DNA of 64,000 nt from Conchocele bisecta (GCA_029237695.1 CM055278.1:78203817-78267816); one strand, 5' to 3'. Counted from the stretch's first letter, positions 11,867 to 24,819 are shown. The notes: generated by a model not told the origin, from the sequence alone. A program made the numbers and translations.

Positions 11867-14574
11867 CAGTACAGGCACCGCGAAACCCGCATATTTTTTT
11901 ATTTGCCGAGTTTTTCGGCCTCGCGGAATCTCATACACTTTGCGGTAAGCTGCTGTTTTGTGGCAAAACTCTGCAACCTCCTGCGGTATTCCCCGCAATA
12001 GATAAAAACAATTGCGGCAATCAATACCAACTGAATTGCAGCAAACCGCAGCGTAATCGTCAAACATATCACCAACAGATTTGCCGCAATTTGCGGCGTT
12101 TTGATCGATAGAAAATGCGGCGTTTTGCTTCATATTTCAGTTGAGTATTCATGCAATTTCTTTAAGGTCACATATCGTCACGCGAATCGGCGTAATATCT
12201 CCAAAAATGTGTATGGAAGTAAAGGAACATATCTTCTGTATCGTAACATCGGCCTGTACACATGTATTAGATGGCCGACGTCACGTTTATATATATATAT
12301 ACATGTATATATTATATTTTTCCAATCGAAATTTAAATACGGTCATAAGTATTCATTTCCAATAGATCGGTAAATGGAAATTGCGATTATTACCTTAGAG
12401 GTAATTAGAAATCGTATGGGTCCCGTTAGTTTTCGTTGATTTTATGACCGACGAATTCCGTTTCGGCCTTCGACCAACTCTTCCGTCAGCCAACTCATAA
12501 TAATACACAATAGTGACATGTCCGATGTTCATCAGCTGACAGTCGACAGGTTGTGGCATGCCCATATGTAGCCAGGGGGGAAGAAGCTTCACGATCGCAA
12601 CCTATGCGAGAAACCGTGAACATGCAAGGTTGTCACATGTCCCTAACACGACACGTACACATTGTTTTAGGAGACGATTCTTATGTGCAGCCAAAACATG
12701 TTTTTATTAAGAAATAGAACAAATGTGGACAAACATCAGTAGTTCTTGACAACAAAAACATAATAATTGTCTTAAGAGACGATTCTAATGTACTGCCATG
12801 CCAATACATGTTTATTGAAAAGAAAACATATTTCGATACGTGTTATTGGTTGCTGTATCGCATCGTCGACCTATACACAAGATCGCGAAAACGCGAGACC
12901 AAATCGCGAGACTGCAAAATCGCGAGGCGAAAACATGATATTCTATTGTATTCAATATCGCGTTTTCGCCTCGTGATCGCGCGTTTTTGTGAATGCGATG
13001 TCGCGTTTTTGCCTCAGCTTTTTCACGATGTGTTGAAATTGAGTTTTGCGCATACATGTATGTACTGGAACCCCAGGAAATGTCGCTGCCCTTGCCATGC
13101 AGTGGGCCTCGCTATCGTGAGAACAAGCTGTGTCCAAGAGTCGTCCACCGCCCATACAGCGTGAATACATAATAGTTTTCAAACAGCGTATAAAGAAATA
13201 TGCCGCCGTGCCCACCTATCCCAAACTAGCACATTTGCGACATATCATTTTCTGTCTAGCTGCACACCTGATGGTGTTTACAATCATCTGTCGGTAATCC
13301 AGTTTCACGTGCAAAGTGTGACCTGGTGACCGACATTTAAAATTCGGCAGAAACAAACATATCAAAACAACGCTATGTAGTCGCTCACGTCCATCGCATC
13401 GCCGATAAATTGATAATTACACATTAGCTTGACATAGTGCATTTTCACATTTGTTTGATTTCTTGATAAAGCAAGATTTGGCAGCACATGAGAATCGTCT
13501 CCTAAGTCGATTCTTTGAAAAGAAATACAAATGTATTCATGTTTTCTTTTCACATTTGTTGATTTCTTAATAAAAATAGGTTTGTCAACACATGAGAATC
13601 GTCTCATTAGACGATACTAATGGGTTTTTTTTTCTTCCAAATTTTTTTTTATTTCTTAATAATAACACATGAGAATAGTCTCCAATGACAAAACCATTTA
13701 TATTTTGTACGAATATTAGCATTATTGTCAAGCCCGCCTGCGAAAAGCGAGACATAGTGCACTTCTCACAATGACGTCCAGGTGTCCGTCCGTATTGTTG
13801 ACAGTATTATCACCGAAAACCGGCGATGCAACATGGAATGAAATGTCGAATCTAGCCCATAGTCATTGGGGAAACTGTTAGAACGGGCAAACAATTGACA
13901 CATTCAAAAACTAGAAATGTGGCATTAAGGTTTCGAACGCACCAAGTCTGTGACATTGACCCTGGGCTTAGCGGGGGCGGGACGAATGTGGATTTGTCAC
14001 AGGGCGGTAGAGGACCATTGGAGCAATGCGTGTGTGAAATGTGAAGCAGATCCGAGCAAGGAAACAGAAATTATAAGCCATTTACCCGAGCGTTAAGGTT
14101 TTGGGACGGACGTACGTACGGACGCCGGTAACACTATATGCCCCCTTACCATATGGTGGGTGGGGGGGGGGGGGTGGGGGGCATAATAAACGATGCAATT
14201 TGTGTTTCTCGAGTCGGGTTCCATATGGTGAAGAGGAAATACGATCGATTACACACCGGTGAAAATCTTGTTGGAACGTAAATGCCAATTGTCGCGTACG
14301 ATATTTCAGTTTTCTGACGTTACGTCATTGTGTCGATGTACAAAGTAATAACACAGTGATTCGTCGCATTTTGCAGAGTAATTTTGTCGCAAAACGCCGC
14401 AATTATTTTGCCAAGGAACAGCGCGGAATCACCGCGCAAACTTTACGGCATTTTTTTCTTATGCCGCAATTGGTCACGGGAAGTTTTTCGAGAGATTGCG
14501 GCAATTTTCCGGGCTAAAGTAAAATTGGTTGCGGCAATAACAAAAAATATGCGGTTTTCGCGTTGCCTGTACTG
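11867..14574. mobile_element. 2.7 kb TA-flanked element with CAGTACAGGCA inverted ends
   Basis: The left end CAGTACAGGCACCGCGAAAC and the right end, inverted, are near-identical over about 35 bp, and both are flanked by TA (11865-11866, 14575-14576). Both subterminal regions are rich in TTGCGGCAAT-type motifs for about 200 bp. The interior has no transposase: it holds diverged F2-like palindromes (12660-12840, 13430-13690) and a strong GCGAAAACGCG palindrome. TA duplication and short inverted ends fit a non-autonomous Tc1/mariner-superfamily element. Small ORFs inside have no recognisable domain. Confidence 0.65.
12878..13010. repeat. Nested GCGAAAACGCG palindromes
   Basis: Successive blocks such as TCGCGAAAACGCGAG, ATCGCGAGGCGAAAACATGA and, inverted, TCGCGTTTTCGCCTCGTGAT fold onto each other. 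CpG is dense here, unlike the surroundings. Confidence 0.8.
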
Positions 14575-14590
14575 TATATCATTTAATACA

Positions 14591-14815
14591 TTAAAGACGG
14601 GATACAATTTATAGTAGTATGAAACTTTTTAGGGGGGAAAAATCCTATTTTCTTTATTTCATCTCGAAAGTATATGTTGTTACCACTCATTTGAACCGTC
14701 TCGATGGGACGGTCCAAATGAGTGGTAACAACATATACCTTTATGGAGAAATAAACAAAATAATGAGATCTTTTTAACAAAAATTATCGTATCCTTGGAC
14801 TGAAATGTGTTGATT
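14591..14815. mobile_element. Palindromic MITE, family F3
   Basis: Opens TTAAAGACGGGATACAATTT. The centre TTGAACCGTCTCGATGGGAC then GGTCCAAATGAGTGGTAACA is a near-perfect fold-back, the cleanest F3 copy. Confidence 0.8.
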
Positions 14816-14877
14816 AATACATATGACTACCAGTCACTTTTCTCGTCAGTAACTTATTTCTTCCTCAAAATGCTACA

Positions 14878-15520
14878 CATAACGTGATCATCTATTTAAA
14901 CACCCCAGGGGCCTTGCATTTTCGAAAAGGGGGGCATGTTTTTTGAAGACATAAATATTTGTAAAACTTGCTTCCACATTCTCTAAATGACTCAAAATAC
15001 GAGTCCGGTGCTATTTGCTGTGCTGGAGTAAGATTGCTAATTAACAGAACGTCCCCTAGCGGTAAACACGCATTCCATTAGATCTACAAAATTTGTCAAT
15101 CACCTCAGGCTGAAGTCTCGAGGGACGAAATCTCATCGGGCCGAATTGTGGTACATATGGCGATACATATCTTCCCAATATTATCTGGGACACAGTACTA
15201 GATTCTAGGTATTACCCTGAAATATAGTTTTGCAATTTTAGCAAATATTTTATTTCACAATAGTTACTAGTCATAATGAATACACATCGAATCGCGTGAG
15301 TGGAAGTGCATTTCAAAAGGGTAGGAATATTAGCGCACCACATATTGATTGTATGTGAGGATTACCGTACAAATGTACTTCCGTTTCTGGCTTATTTGTT
15401 TATGTTAAGTTTTACTGATTTGAAAGGAACTTTTGGGAAATTTTACCGGGCTTGAGCATCGATGTTAATGGTAAGTGGGCTGTTGATTTTCAGGGGTGTT
15501 TAAATGGACGATTACGGTAT
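14878..15520. mobile_element. Possible non-autonomous element with inverted ends
   Basis: AACGTGATCATCTATTTAAA followed by CACCCCAGG at the left faces GGGGTGTTTAAATGGACGAT then TACGGTAT at the right. The outer TACGGTAT resembles the ends of the 1-2078 family. The 640 bp between hold no gene. Confidence 0.5.
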
Positions 15521-16802
15521 GGTACCCAATGGTACAATTGATAGACTGTTGAGTGAGGAAGTCAGTGGTCAGTACTAGCTGCAACATCAAGCCACATGAG
15601 CCTGAATGAGGAAGTTGGGCTACTAGCTGTATAGAAGTAGAGGAGTAATACAATACAGTGACCAGGTTTAGAAGATCTTCGAGCCAATTCCTACCCTTAA
15701 ATAACAGCTAAATAAAACAGTACAGGAGTATCGAAGTAGGAGTTTACAGTACAGACCAGTATGCCATGTTGCCAGACTATGGAGCCAGCTATACAAGACG
15801 GCCACCTTCCCAACAACTAGAAACAAAATTTAATCCCATCTCTTTAATGTAACACATGGAAGAGTGATTTTTTGCAATCGGTTATACGGCGTGTTTGATA
15901 TGTTAGCGATATAAAACTGTCAAAGCTGTATCAATAAATTATTAATAAAGAACATACACATGCAGAAATTGGTTATTTTACCGTGTCAAAATCTGACATT
16001 TACATGCATATCTTGTAAATTTTAAAGCTTCATTTCGTTATGTTGAATGTTGAACAACAACTAGAGAAAAGATGGCTTCCATAGGAAAATGATTTCCCTG
16101 TTCTATTATTTTTGGCAATTTACTAGTTCTACATCAAACATTATTTGTTTAAAGGTATAAAATATACAGTTTATTAAATTTTGACCTGCATGCAACAGGT
16201 TTGGGTATGCACTTCGGTTGCTCACATTTCTTGAATGGGTCAAATTGTAGCCGTAGATAACATATCGGAGGCGAATTATTGTAGCTACCCAGCGCGAGAC
16301 CAAAGAAATGAAGTTCACTGTTCCGCTGAGAATTAGAAGTTGGCTGACTGACATAGTGGAAAAAGAAAGGTCCAGAAGTCACATTCATGTTATGATATTG
16401 AAGGAAAATATTTGCAGCTCACAGATGTGTATGGAACATCATCACAGTTATGTGAATGATAATCGCCTGTAAATAATTATTTGTAGACATGTAACTATTT
16501 ACCAATGGACCTGGATAATTTGGCAAAGATATATTTTGGATGTTCGGTTATTCTGGTAATTGATGTCCCGTCCCTAAATGACCATAGCTTTTTTGCTGGG
16601 ACATTATACCGATTCACTCTCACTTTTCACTATACATTCATAAATTATAGACTGATGGACAAACCACAATATTGTCATATGCATATAAATGTTATTCAGA
16701 AAAAGAGTAGTTTAGGGCAATACATGTACTACAAACTACAAGACATTGCAACATTCATTGTTAATTTTATGCAACTGCAAAACATACAGAACTCAGGGCT
16801 AG
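15521..16802. other. Non-coding stretch
   Basis: AT-rich. The only recognisable part is a SINE 3' module at about 16560-16640 (CCATAGCTTTTTTGCTGGGA then CATTATACC). ORFs of 60-110 codons show no domain and overlap on both strands. Confidence 0.5.
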
Positions 16803-16915
16803 TGTCTTTTGATATCAAGTTTATCAGGCAAGCCTAGGAAACACGTAAGAATTCCGAGGCTTGCCGAGGATTTCCTACCATTTCCGAGCCTGAAAATCTT
16901 GATATCAAAAGACAG
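16803..16915. repeat. Palindromic repeat, family F7
   Basis: GTCTTTTGATATCAAGTTTA faces AATCTTGATATCAAAAGAC around GGCAAGCC and GGCTTGCC arms. The second copy, in the other orientation with the same flanking motifs (TATTCTATTTATC, CATTCTGTCC), is at 31000-31235. Confidence 0.7.
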
Positions 16916-17460
16916 TAGTTTGGTATTCTATTTATCCGGTAAAGTTTTATGCTAAAAAATGACGACAGATGATGTCATTATCTATGGACAGAACATGGAC
17001 TTGTTTATGTTACGTCATTACACCGACGTCATTCGGTAACGCCATGTGACGTCACCCGACCAATGAAACGTCAGTTTTCATTTAGTAAAGCGGATGTTTG
17101 TATCAGGTCAATGCTTGATACATCAATATGTTATCAGTCAGTATGTAATCGGTCAATACAGGGCCAGATACCTGATACATCAATATGTTATCAGTCCGTA
17201 TGTAATCGGTCAATACAGGGTCGGATACCTGATAAATTGTAATCTGTATGTGTAATGGGCAATAAGTGGGCATTCACGTAAGATATATTGAAAATATGTA
17301 CGAAACAAATATGAATATAGTAGGACATTTAATTTTACATCCTAATACGAGCTTCATATTCAAATTCAATTTAAGAATTTTGCAGTGCAGAAATGGAAAT
17401 ACCCAATTAAAAAGTGTGTGTAATGTTTTTCAATTTTTTGTTGGAAATATCCAATTCCAA
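16916..17460. other. Non-coding stretch with short duplications
   Basis: Contains two copies of a ~70 bp block (GATACATCAATATGTTATCA then GTCNGTATGTAATCGGTCAA) around 17115-17235. No supported gene. Confidence 0.5.
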
Positions 17461-17560
17461 AATTCAGTAACTGTACCCAATCCCAAATTCAGTAACTGTA
17501 CCCAATCCCAAATTCAGTAACTGTACCCAATCCCAAATTCAGTAACTGTACCCAATCCCA
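17461..17560. repeat. 25-bp tandem repeat, 4 copies
   Basis: AATTCAGTAACTGTACCCAA then TCCCA repeated at 17461, 17486, 17511 and 17536 without change. Confidence 0.95.
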
Positions 17561-17664
17561 AATTCCTTATCAGGAGCTCTGAGTTTATAACTACAACACA
17601 CTATAACATTTAAACATTTTGTATTCAAGGACAATACAAACACAAGTAACGACAAATCATTTTT

Positions 17665-18644
17665 ATTACGCCCGCTTGCAGTCGGCATTGTAGCTGCTTT
17701 TGACGTGCGTCCGGCATTTGCGTTAAAAAGATTATTAAGTACCAACTTTCTCCACAAGTCCGATTGACATGAAACTTCACATACCTCTTTATCGTCATCC
17801 GTATGTTCATTTTATAGCCCACCACTTGGAAATTTGTTATTTTTTTTTTGTAAAATTACCGTTAAAGTTTTTCTGATTGACTTGAACATTCACATACCTC
17901 ATTATCATCTCCATATTTTCATTATATAGCCCCCATGTCCAAGGTCAGTCAAATTACTTCGAAGTTTGCATTAAAGTTATTTTTTTTGTTTAATCTGCTT
18001 TTAAAGTTTTTAAGTACCCATTATCTTCACAACCCTATCATTCTATAGGTCACCCATGTCCCCATGCCCAAGGTCTTCACAAGTTGCCATAAATTTTATT
18101 TTGTTAATCTGTGTTCAAGTTTTTAAGTACCCAATGTCGCCACAACCCTAAGGCCAATTGACTTGGAACTTCACATACCTCATTATCATCATCCATATTT
18201 TCATCCTATCCCCCAGCCATGTGACCTCCATGCCTAAGGTCAAGGTCAAATTAAGGTCAAATGTGTGTTAAAGTTTTTCTGTAAAATGTACGTTAAAGTT
18301 TTTAAGTAGCCAATATCTTCACAACCCTATCATTCCATAGGCCACCCATGCATTATTTTATTTTTGTAAAATCTGTGTTAAGTACCAATTATCTCCACAA
18401 CCCTAAGTCCAATTGACTTGGAACTTCACATACCTCTTTATCATCATCCATCTTTTCATTCTATAGCCCATCCATGTGGCACCCATGCCAAAGGTCAAGG
18501 TCAAATTACTCTGCGTTTGTGTTAATTTGCGTTAAACTTGTAAAATCTGTGTGAAAGTTTTTAAGTACTCAATATCTGCCAAATCTGATTGCTGTAACCA
18601 GCGACATGCATACTGGGACCATCAAATACCTGGGCGGGCGTGAT
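17665..18644. mobile_element. Dispersed element of the GCCCGC-ended family with tandem core
   Basis: ATTACGCCCGCTTGCAG at the left faces GGGCGGGCGTGAT at the right. The core has several ~180-200 bp units built from TTAAAGTTTTTAAGTACC, CTTCACATACCTC and AAGGTCAAGGTCAAATT. The same architecture is at 25556-26212, 40901-41503 and 44750-46508. No ORF of note. Confidence 0.65.
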
Positions 18645-19576
18645 CCACTGGTGCAAGGGAGATGCACTTGGTTATGTCTACTTTAGTGCCAGGTCTTGAA
18701 CCACAAGCTTTAGCCCCTGTTTACCAAATACAGAATCTGTGGTCATACTCCCAGCAATGTTTGTACCAGTACATAGGCTAGTTCAATAAATTAAAAAAAC
18801 AAACATTGATGTTACACAGCATGTATAATTTGATGGAAAAGACGCACACTTATTTGGTATTAACCATTGAGGAATTTATATATATATAAGTCATAACAGT
18901 AGTCTGAGAATTATAATCAGTGCTATTGCTTTGGGTTCCCACAATCATTGCAATCAACGTCCATAATAACTGTATTCTATTTCATATGTTTAATATGTAT
19001 AGACAATTAGTATGTCTATAACAATCAATTAATTTGTCGCATTAAATTTATTTCTGTGGAACATTATGACACCAATTCAATTTTGGGGTGTCCTGAAGAA
19101 AATTATGTTGCAATACATATATACAGTTATTATGTTTGCTGTAGGTATTATGTTTGCTGTAGGTATTATGGTTTAAATTAATTACTATTCAATTCTAATA
19201 TGCTTGAAAGGGAAATTGAATTGATCTATTTAACCAACACACTCTGAAAGAGACAAATCAAGGATACAATAAAACAAAACACTATGTGGATTTTCGTGAA
19301 ATGAAGTGTGTATATACATATATGTGTACATACACCGATGCCTCATGCAATCTCGGCTATTTCATACTGATTAACACAAGTGTTCTAATTTAGTAATATT
19401 GACTGATGATGAATTCAAAAATACTTCGGTCTTCGTTGAATTGCAACTACAAAACTGTTACAAATGATGCATGCGCGTTATCGTTAGATTACTAATATGT
19501 TGTGATGGATACAAGTTTGTGGGAACCCTCATTTTGCTCACAATAAGATATGGACTAACTGTGCCATTACTTGCAG
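18645..19576. other. Non-coding stretch upstream of the first host exon
   Basis: Unique AT-rich sequence with TATATA microsatellites and a 19-bp duplication (TTATGTTTGCTGTAGGTA) near 19130. It ends in CCATTACTTGCAG, the splice acceptor used by the exon that follows. Probably intron. Confidence 0.45.
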
Positions 19577-20107
19577 ACTGTAACTGTAGTTAACTCCCCT
19601 CCGAACTCGCCAGAACCGTTGCCAGGCGACAGTCCAGATAAAGGGGACACTGTGCATGCCGTCTTCCCTTTCGTTCCTCCTAAACTAGACCACGTCTTCT
19701 ACAAGGCCTTCAGCGCTGCCTTGACTAACCTCCCAAACATTGACAACAACGGCTGTGATAAAGGCGAGCATGGTGGTGAACTGAACATAGTAGAGGTTCC
19801 CATGATCAGTCGGGCATACACCGAACTCGAATCCCACTATTCCGAGGAGCCAATCTCCCACGTGGACCCTGAGTCGCCGCCCCCTAGTGCGTATGACGCA
19901 ATCAAAATCACGGCCGGCTGGGAGAGAGGCAGCAGGCCATTACCTGTATCAGTATTATCAACCATTACCAAAGACTTGGACACGAAGCAATCCGTAGCAG
20001 ATCCTCGCGCAGAGAGTCCGGCGAGTGTTTTACAATCAAATAATGAACTTACAAATGAGGAACCAGGTATCATGGAACGAAACAACAGTTCTACTGATGC
20101 CATAGAG
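19577..20107 (+). CDS. Internal coding exon of an unrecognised host gene
   Basis: The open frame of 177 codons is bounded by an acceptor (TTACTTGCAG just before 19577) and a donor (GAG|GTATAT after 20107). Its length is an exact multiple of three, so both junctions are phase 0. Base composition is clearly richer in GC than the flanks, and the frame has no stops. The product is acidic and rich in Ser and Pro (NSPPNSPEPLPGDSPDKG near the start; DPESPPPSAYDA in the middle), with one more ordered segment, PPKLDHVFYKAFSAALTNLP. It looks like an intrinsically disordered linker of a larger protein. No signal peptide, membrane segment or known domain is visible. The frame runs 16 codons past the donor to a TGA, so a retained-intron terminus is possible but less likely. 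It is probably joined to 26623-27447. Confidence 0.65.
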
Positions 20108-20880
20108 GTATATCTTCAAATGTGTTCCTTTAAATTGTTACATGATGTTCATTGATTTTCAATTACTGTATTCACTGTTGCACACTTCCACTCGTGTTTA
20201 TAGCATAAAATGATTATTAAATGTTCAACCATTTCATATAGAATACATATATAACAGTGTTAAATTAAAATTTGTTGTTTTTCTATTTTTATCAATGAAA
20301 ACGTTTGCCGGAAATGATACTCTTCTGTGTTGATTGGCTGTTATGCATCAATTTACTCCAATATATTTTTGGCAGCAATTGAGACAATACTCGTGCACTG
20401 GCAAATTGTGTTTGTTTGTTATATACCGGTAACCAGTTTGCAACCAATGCAAATGCAGACCGTATCTACTTTATAATACACCAGCCATCTGGGGGACTTT
20501 GTACGACTAAAATGTTTGTAACTGCAAATTTAGGATCGTCTGGAAATTTCAATTGAATAAATGTAAATCCAATAATTGTTTACAATAAAACATTGTAAAT
20601 GTAAAATTTACAGACTAGCGTAATTTAGCACTTACAAACATTTTAGTCATACAAAGTTTAGATAAACGGACCCCAGATCAAGATGATAATCTACATCATA
20701 CATATCCACTGAGCAAGTTCTGATAATGCAACTTTACTCCGATTCTGAATACCATTTAATAGTCTAAAAATTAAAATAAGCAGTTTACGCCAAACACGTA
20801 GGTGTGAATGGATTAACATACACGTAATAAATTAAATAGTTTTCCATATTTTCCAGACTGGATTTCTTGCCCCCGTCCTG
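20108..20880. other. Probable intron with a diverged F1 MITE
   Basis: F1 copy at 20491-20675 (GGGGGACTTTGTACGACTAA to TAGATAAACGGACCCC) that has lost part of the left end. No gene seen. Confidence 0.55.
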
Positions 20881-21218
20881 AAACTATCTCTGTACAATGT
20901 AATTATCATAGTTGTTTAATGATATAGGAAACTATCTCTGTACAATGTAATTATCATAGTTGTTTAATGATATAGGAAACTATCTATGTACAATGTAATT
21001 ATCATAGTTGTTTAATGATATAGGAAACTATCTATGTACAATGTAATTATCATAGTTGTTTAATGATATAGGAAACTATCTCTGTACAATACAATTATCA
21101 TAGTTGTTTAATGATATAGGAAACTATCTATGTACAATGTAATTATCATAGTTGTTTAATGATATAGGAAACTATATATGTACAATGTAATTATCATAGT
21201 TGTTTAATGATATAGGAA
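20881..21218. repeat. 48-bp tandem repeat, seven copies
   Basis: AAACTATCTCTGTACAATGT opens units at 20881, 20929, 20977, 21025, 21073, 21121 and 21169; each ends GTTTAATGATATAGG. Copies differ at one or two bases only, so the array is young. Confidence 0.95.
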
Positions 21219-21370
21219 ATGGTATAGGTATATATTATATAAATTTATTTTTGTGCATAATGCATTTTGCTTTGTTTTTCTATTTATACTTGAAATTGAT
21301 ACAAAACATGAACAAAATTCCTACACCAATCCCTGTTGCTATACATGTATATATATGCACCTGCACCTAT

Positions 21371-21921
21371 ATTACTGTCTGTTTCACGAAAGCTGCCCAA
21401 ATTTACAGCTATATGAACAATTCAAAAACAATATTTTTTTCGATAGGTAATATTGAATTTTATCAAAATTTAAGAATGAGCCTTCTTTTTATTTCGTGAA
21501 ATTTGGTCAAATATTGATTTTATTGTGACCTCTTCACTCTGTGAAGATGTCTATAGGGATTTAACATGGGGAAATCTCTTAGAATGTCAGAAATACTGGA
21601 CCGATTTTCAAAATTTAACTTTTATTTTCTTTGTTATATCATTTCCAAGCTATCTAACCAGGTTTCGGAGTCAATTTCCAAAAGTTCTCGTTTTGTTGTC
21701 TCCTACCACAGCTCCTCCACCTCCTTTTCCCTCCATGTTAAATTCCCATAGATAAATATATTTTTCGTATTAAAATCAATATTTGACAAAATTTCATGAA
21801 ATAAAAAGAAGGCTCATTCTTAAATTTTTATAAAATTTAATATTATCGAGAGAAAAATACTGTTCTTGCATTGTTTAAATAGCCGTAAAATTTGGGCAGC
21901 TTTCGTGAAACAGACAGTAGG
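21371..21921. mobile_element. 550-bp fold-back element
   Basis: Arms of about 150 bp: CTGTCTGTTTCACGAAAGCT at the left faces AGCTTTCGTGAAACAGACAG at the right, and TTAAGAATGAGCCTTCTTTT faces AAAAGAAGGCTCATTCTTAA. The 250-bp loop holds a C/T-rich stretch. The ORFs here are arm sequence. Confidence 0.85.
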
Positions 21922-22216
21922 TGAAGTTGGTATTTCTGTTTATTATGAATGCTATTCTGTAATTCAGTTCATGATAGTTTTGTTAATATTTTATCTGTTA
22001 TTAATTTGCATGACAGTTCTCGTTACTTTCTGATTGTAATAATACCTGTCTCCTGTTTCATGAAATATACACCATATATTGTACGCTTCTGATCATAGGA
22101 AAAAACTTTATCATATCCATATTTGACTATTGAATGCAGATTTCCTACTAAATTATTTGTTATCATTGCATGCAGAGCTCCAGATATTGCGTATTTTACG
22201 CAATTATTTCAGCTGA

Positions 22217-23730
22217 ATACGCATTGATTATCAACAGTGGGAGTACACAATGCGCACAGCAATGTGAAAATACGCATGGATTATCAACAGTGGGAGTACA
22301 CAATGCGCACAGCAATGTGAAAATACGCATTGATTATCAACAGTGGGAGTACACAATGCACAGCAATGAAAAAGGTCACAATGCGCACAGAAATGTGACA
22401 ATATGCATTGATTATCAACAGTGGGATTACACAATGCACACAGCAATGTGAAAATACACATTGATTATCAAAAGTGGGAGTACACAATACTCACAGCAAT
22501 GTGACAATACGCATTGATTATCAACAGTGGGAGTACACAATGCGCACAGCAATGTGACAATATGCATTGATTATCAACAGTGGGAGTACACAATGCGCAC
22601 AGCAATGTGACAAGATTACAACATGATTATCGCACAGAATGAGAGTTACACAATGCGCACAGCAATGTGAAATACAATTGACATTGTATATACAAACAAT
22701 GTGGAGTTGACACATGGGCGCACAGCAATGTGACAATACGCATTGATTATCAATAGTGCGAGTACAACAGCGCACAGAATGTGACAATACGATTGATTAT
22801 CAAGTGGGATACATGGCCAGCAATGTGACAATACGCATTGATTATCAACAGTGGGAGTACACAATGTGCACAGCAATGTGACAATACGCATTGATTATCA
22901 ACAGTGGGATTACACAATGCGCACAGCAATGTGACAATACGCATTGATTATCAACAGTGGGAGTACACAATGCGCACAGCATGTGACTACATTGACAAAG
23001 TGGGAGTACACAATGCGCACAGCAATGTGACAATACGCATTGATTATCAACAGTGGGATACACAATGCGCACAGCAATGTGACAATACGCATTGATTATC
23101 AACAGTGGGAGTACACAATGCGCACAGCAATGTGACAATACGCATTGATTATCAACAGTGGGTGTACACAATGTGGGAGACACATGCAATGTGACAATAC
23201 GCATTGATTCAAGTGGGAGACACAATCGCCAATGTGATACGCATTGTTGACATACGCAATGTGACAATCATTGATTACAACGTGGGAGTACATGAGCACA
23301 ATGCAATGTGACAATACGCATTGATTATCAACAGTGGGAGTACACAATGTGCGCACAGCAATGTGACAATACGCATTGATTATCAACAGTGGGAGTACAC
23401 AATGCGTGCACAGCAATGTGACTACGCATGATTACTCACAAGTGGGAGTACACAATGTGCACAGCAATGTGACAATACGCATTGATTATCAACAGTGGGA
23501 GTACACAATGCGCACAGCAATGTGACAATACGCATTGATTATCAACAGTGGGAGTACACAATGCGCACTGACAATGCAATGATTCAATACGCATGATTAT
23601 CAAAGTGGGAGTACACATTGCGCACAGGAATACGCATGATATCAAGTGAGTACACAATGCGCACATTGCATGTAAAATACGCATTGATTATCAAGTGGGA
23701 GTACACAATGCGCACAGACAGTGAAAATAC
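22217..23730. repeat. 53-bp satellite array, about 28 copies
   Basis: Unit ACGCATTGATTATCAACAGT, GGGAGTACACAATGCGCACA, GCAATGTGACAAT. Copies are clean in places but broken by many single-base losses and short deletions at 22600-22850, 23160-23300 and 23560-23730. The unit has no stop codon in some frames on either strand, which produces repeat-derived Cys/His-rich reading frames on the - strand that are not genes. Confidence 0.95.
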
Positions 23731-24352
23731 TATCATAAAGTTGAAAATTTACTTATTTGAGCTGTAAAAAGCAAACACTGTTTGCTTTTTGCAGCTGAAA
23801 TAAGTGTATGTTTAAATTTGTTATATTTTTTTACCATTTGTTCCCTATTTAGTAATGAAGAAAATCAATAATCCATTTGTAAAAGTAAAATATGCAATGA
23901 TTTTGAAATCGGGCGTACTGTAGTACGCTTTAGACACAAATCTTATCTGGAGCGCTGTGTATGTATGAGGACAACATTTTAACTGTAAATGAGTCCACCC
24001 CAACCATAGAATAACACCAGCACATTGCAGTTCAGCTCATCATACATATGGCGGTGATTTTAATTTGTTTTTATATAAACGACATTTTGCACGGTATCAT
24101 TCAACCATAACTATGCGCAGGCCAGAAATGATAAAACCATAGTGCTGACTTACACGTGATTATGCACTGCTGACTTACACGTGATTATGCACTGCTGACT
24201 TACACGTGCTTATGCACTGTCAATTGGCATCAACATTTTGCTTTAAAGGTGGATTTGATAGAAAAAGATGTTGCAAATTGTTAAAATATATAGTTTTGCT
24301 CTTTCAAAAACTGTGTGGTTTCTTTGTCACTGAGTATAGCATTCTCAGAACA
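23731..24352. other. Non-coding stretch with a short array
   Basis: Three copies of a 25-bp unit (TGCTGACTTACACGTGATTA then TGCAC) at about 24150-24225. A small fold-back GCAAACACTGTTTGC lies near 23770. Otherwise unique AT-rich DNA. Confidence 0.6.
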
Positions 24353-24576
24353 GGGGGCCGTTTCACTAAACTTTGTAAAACTAAAATGTTCGTAAGTGCA
24401 AACTTGTGATAGTCTGTAAATTTCACATTAACAATGTTTTCTTGTGAACAATTACTGGATTTACATTTATTGAGCATAGGCTGCATATGTAAATTCATCA
24501 ATTGAAATTTCCAAGACCATAATAAATTTGCACTTACGAACATTTTAGTCGTACAAAGTTTTGTGAAACGGACCCC
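24353..24576. mobile_element. Palindromic MITE, family F1
   Basis: GGGGGCCGTTTCACTAAAC to GTTTTGTGAAACGGACCCC with a short deletion near the centre. Confidence 0.85.
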
Positions 24577-24819
24577 AGTTGTGTGTGGTCTGAAAGTATA
24601 TTTTGTTAATATATCTTGGCTGATCGTGGTCTTCATTAACAAGAAGCTAACTGTATTGTGTTTGTTATTCACATAAGTGACTCAAAAGGTGAGAAGTCGT
24701 ATTTTTACGTGTTCCGAGTACAATACTCCTGGCAGCAGATGGAACAGACCCCTTCGAACGGCAGAAGTTTTCTCAGAAACCGGTTTAAAATATTATTAAA
24801 CACTTTCAACACCACAGGC

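Noticed and set aside
12808..13215. Frames of 81-118 codons on both strands
   Set aside because: Open because of the GCGAAAACGCG palindromes, which lack stops on both strands; no conserved domain.
22170..23684. Overlapping - strand Cys/His-rich frames up to 140 codons, superficially like zinc fingers
   Set aside because: Produced by the 53-bp satellite unit; identical segments recur in several frames and no start or flanking signals exist.
22217..23730. CRISPR-like array
   Set aside because: Eukaryotic context, no variable spacers between repeats and no cas genes; it is a head-to-tail satellite.
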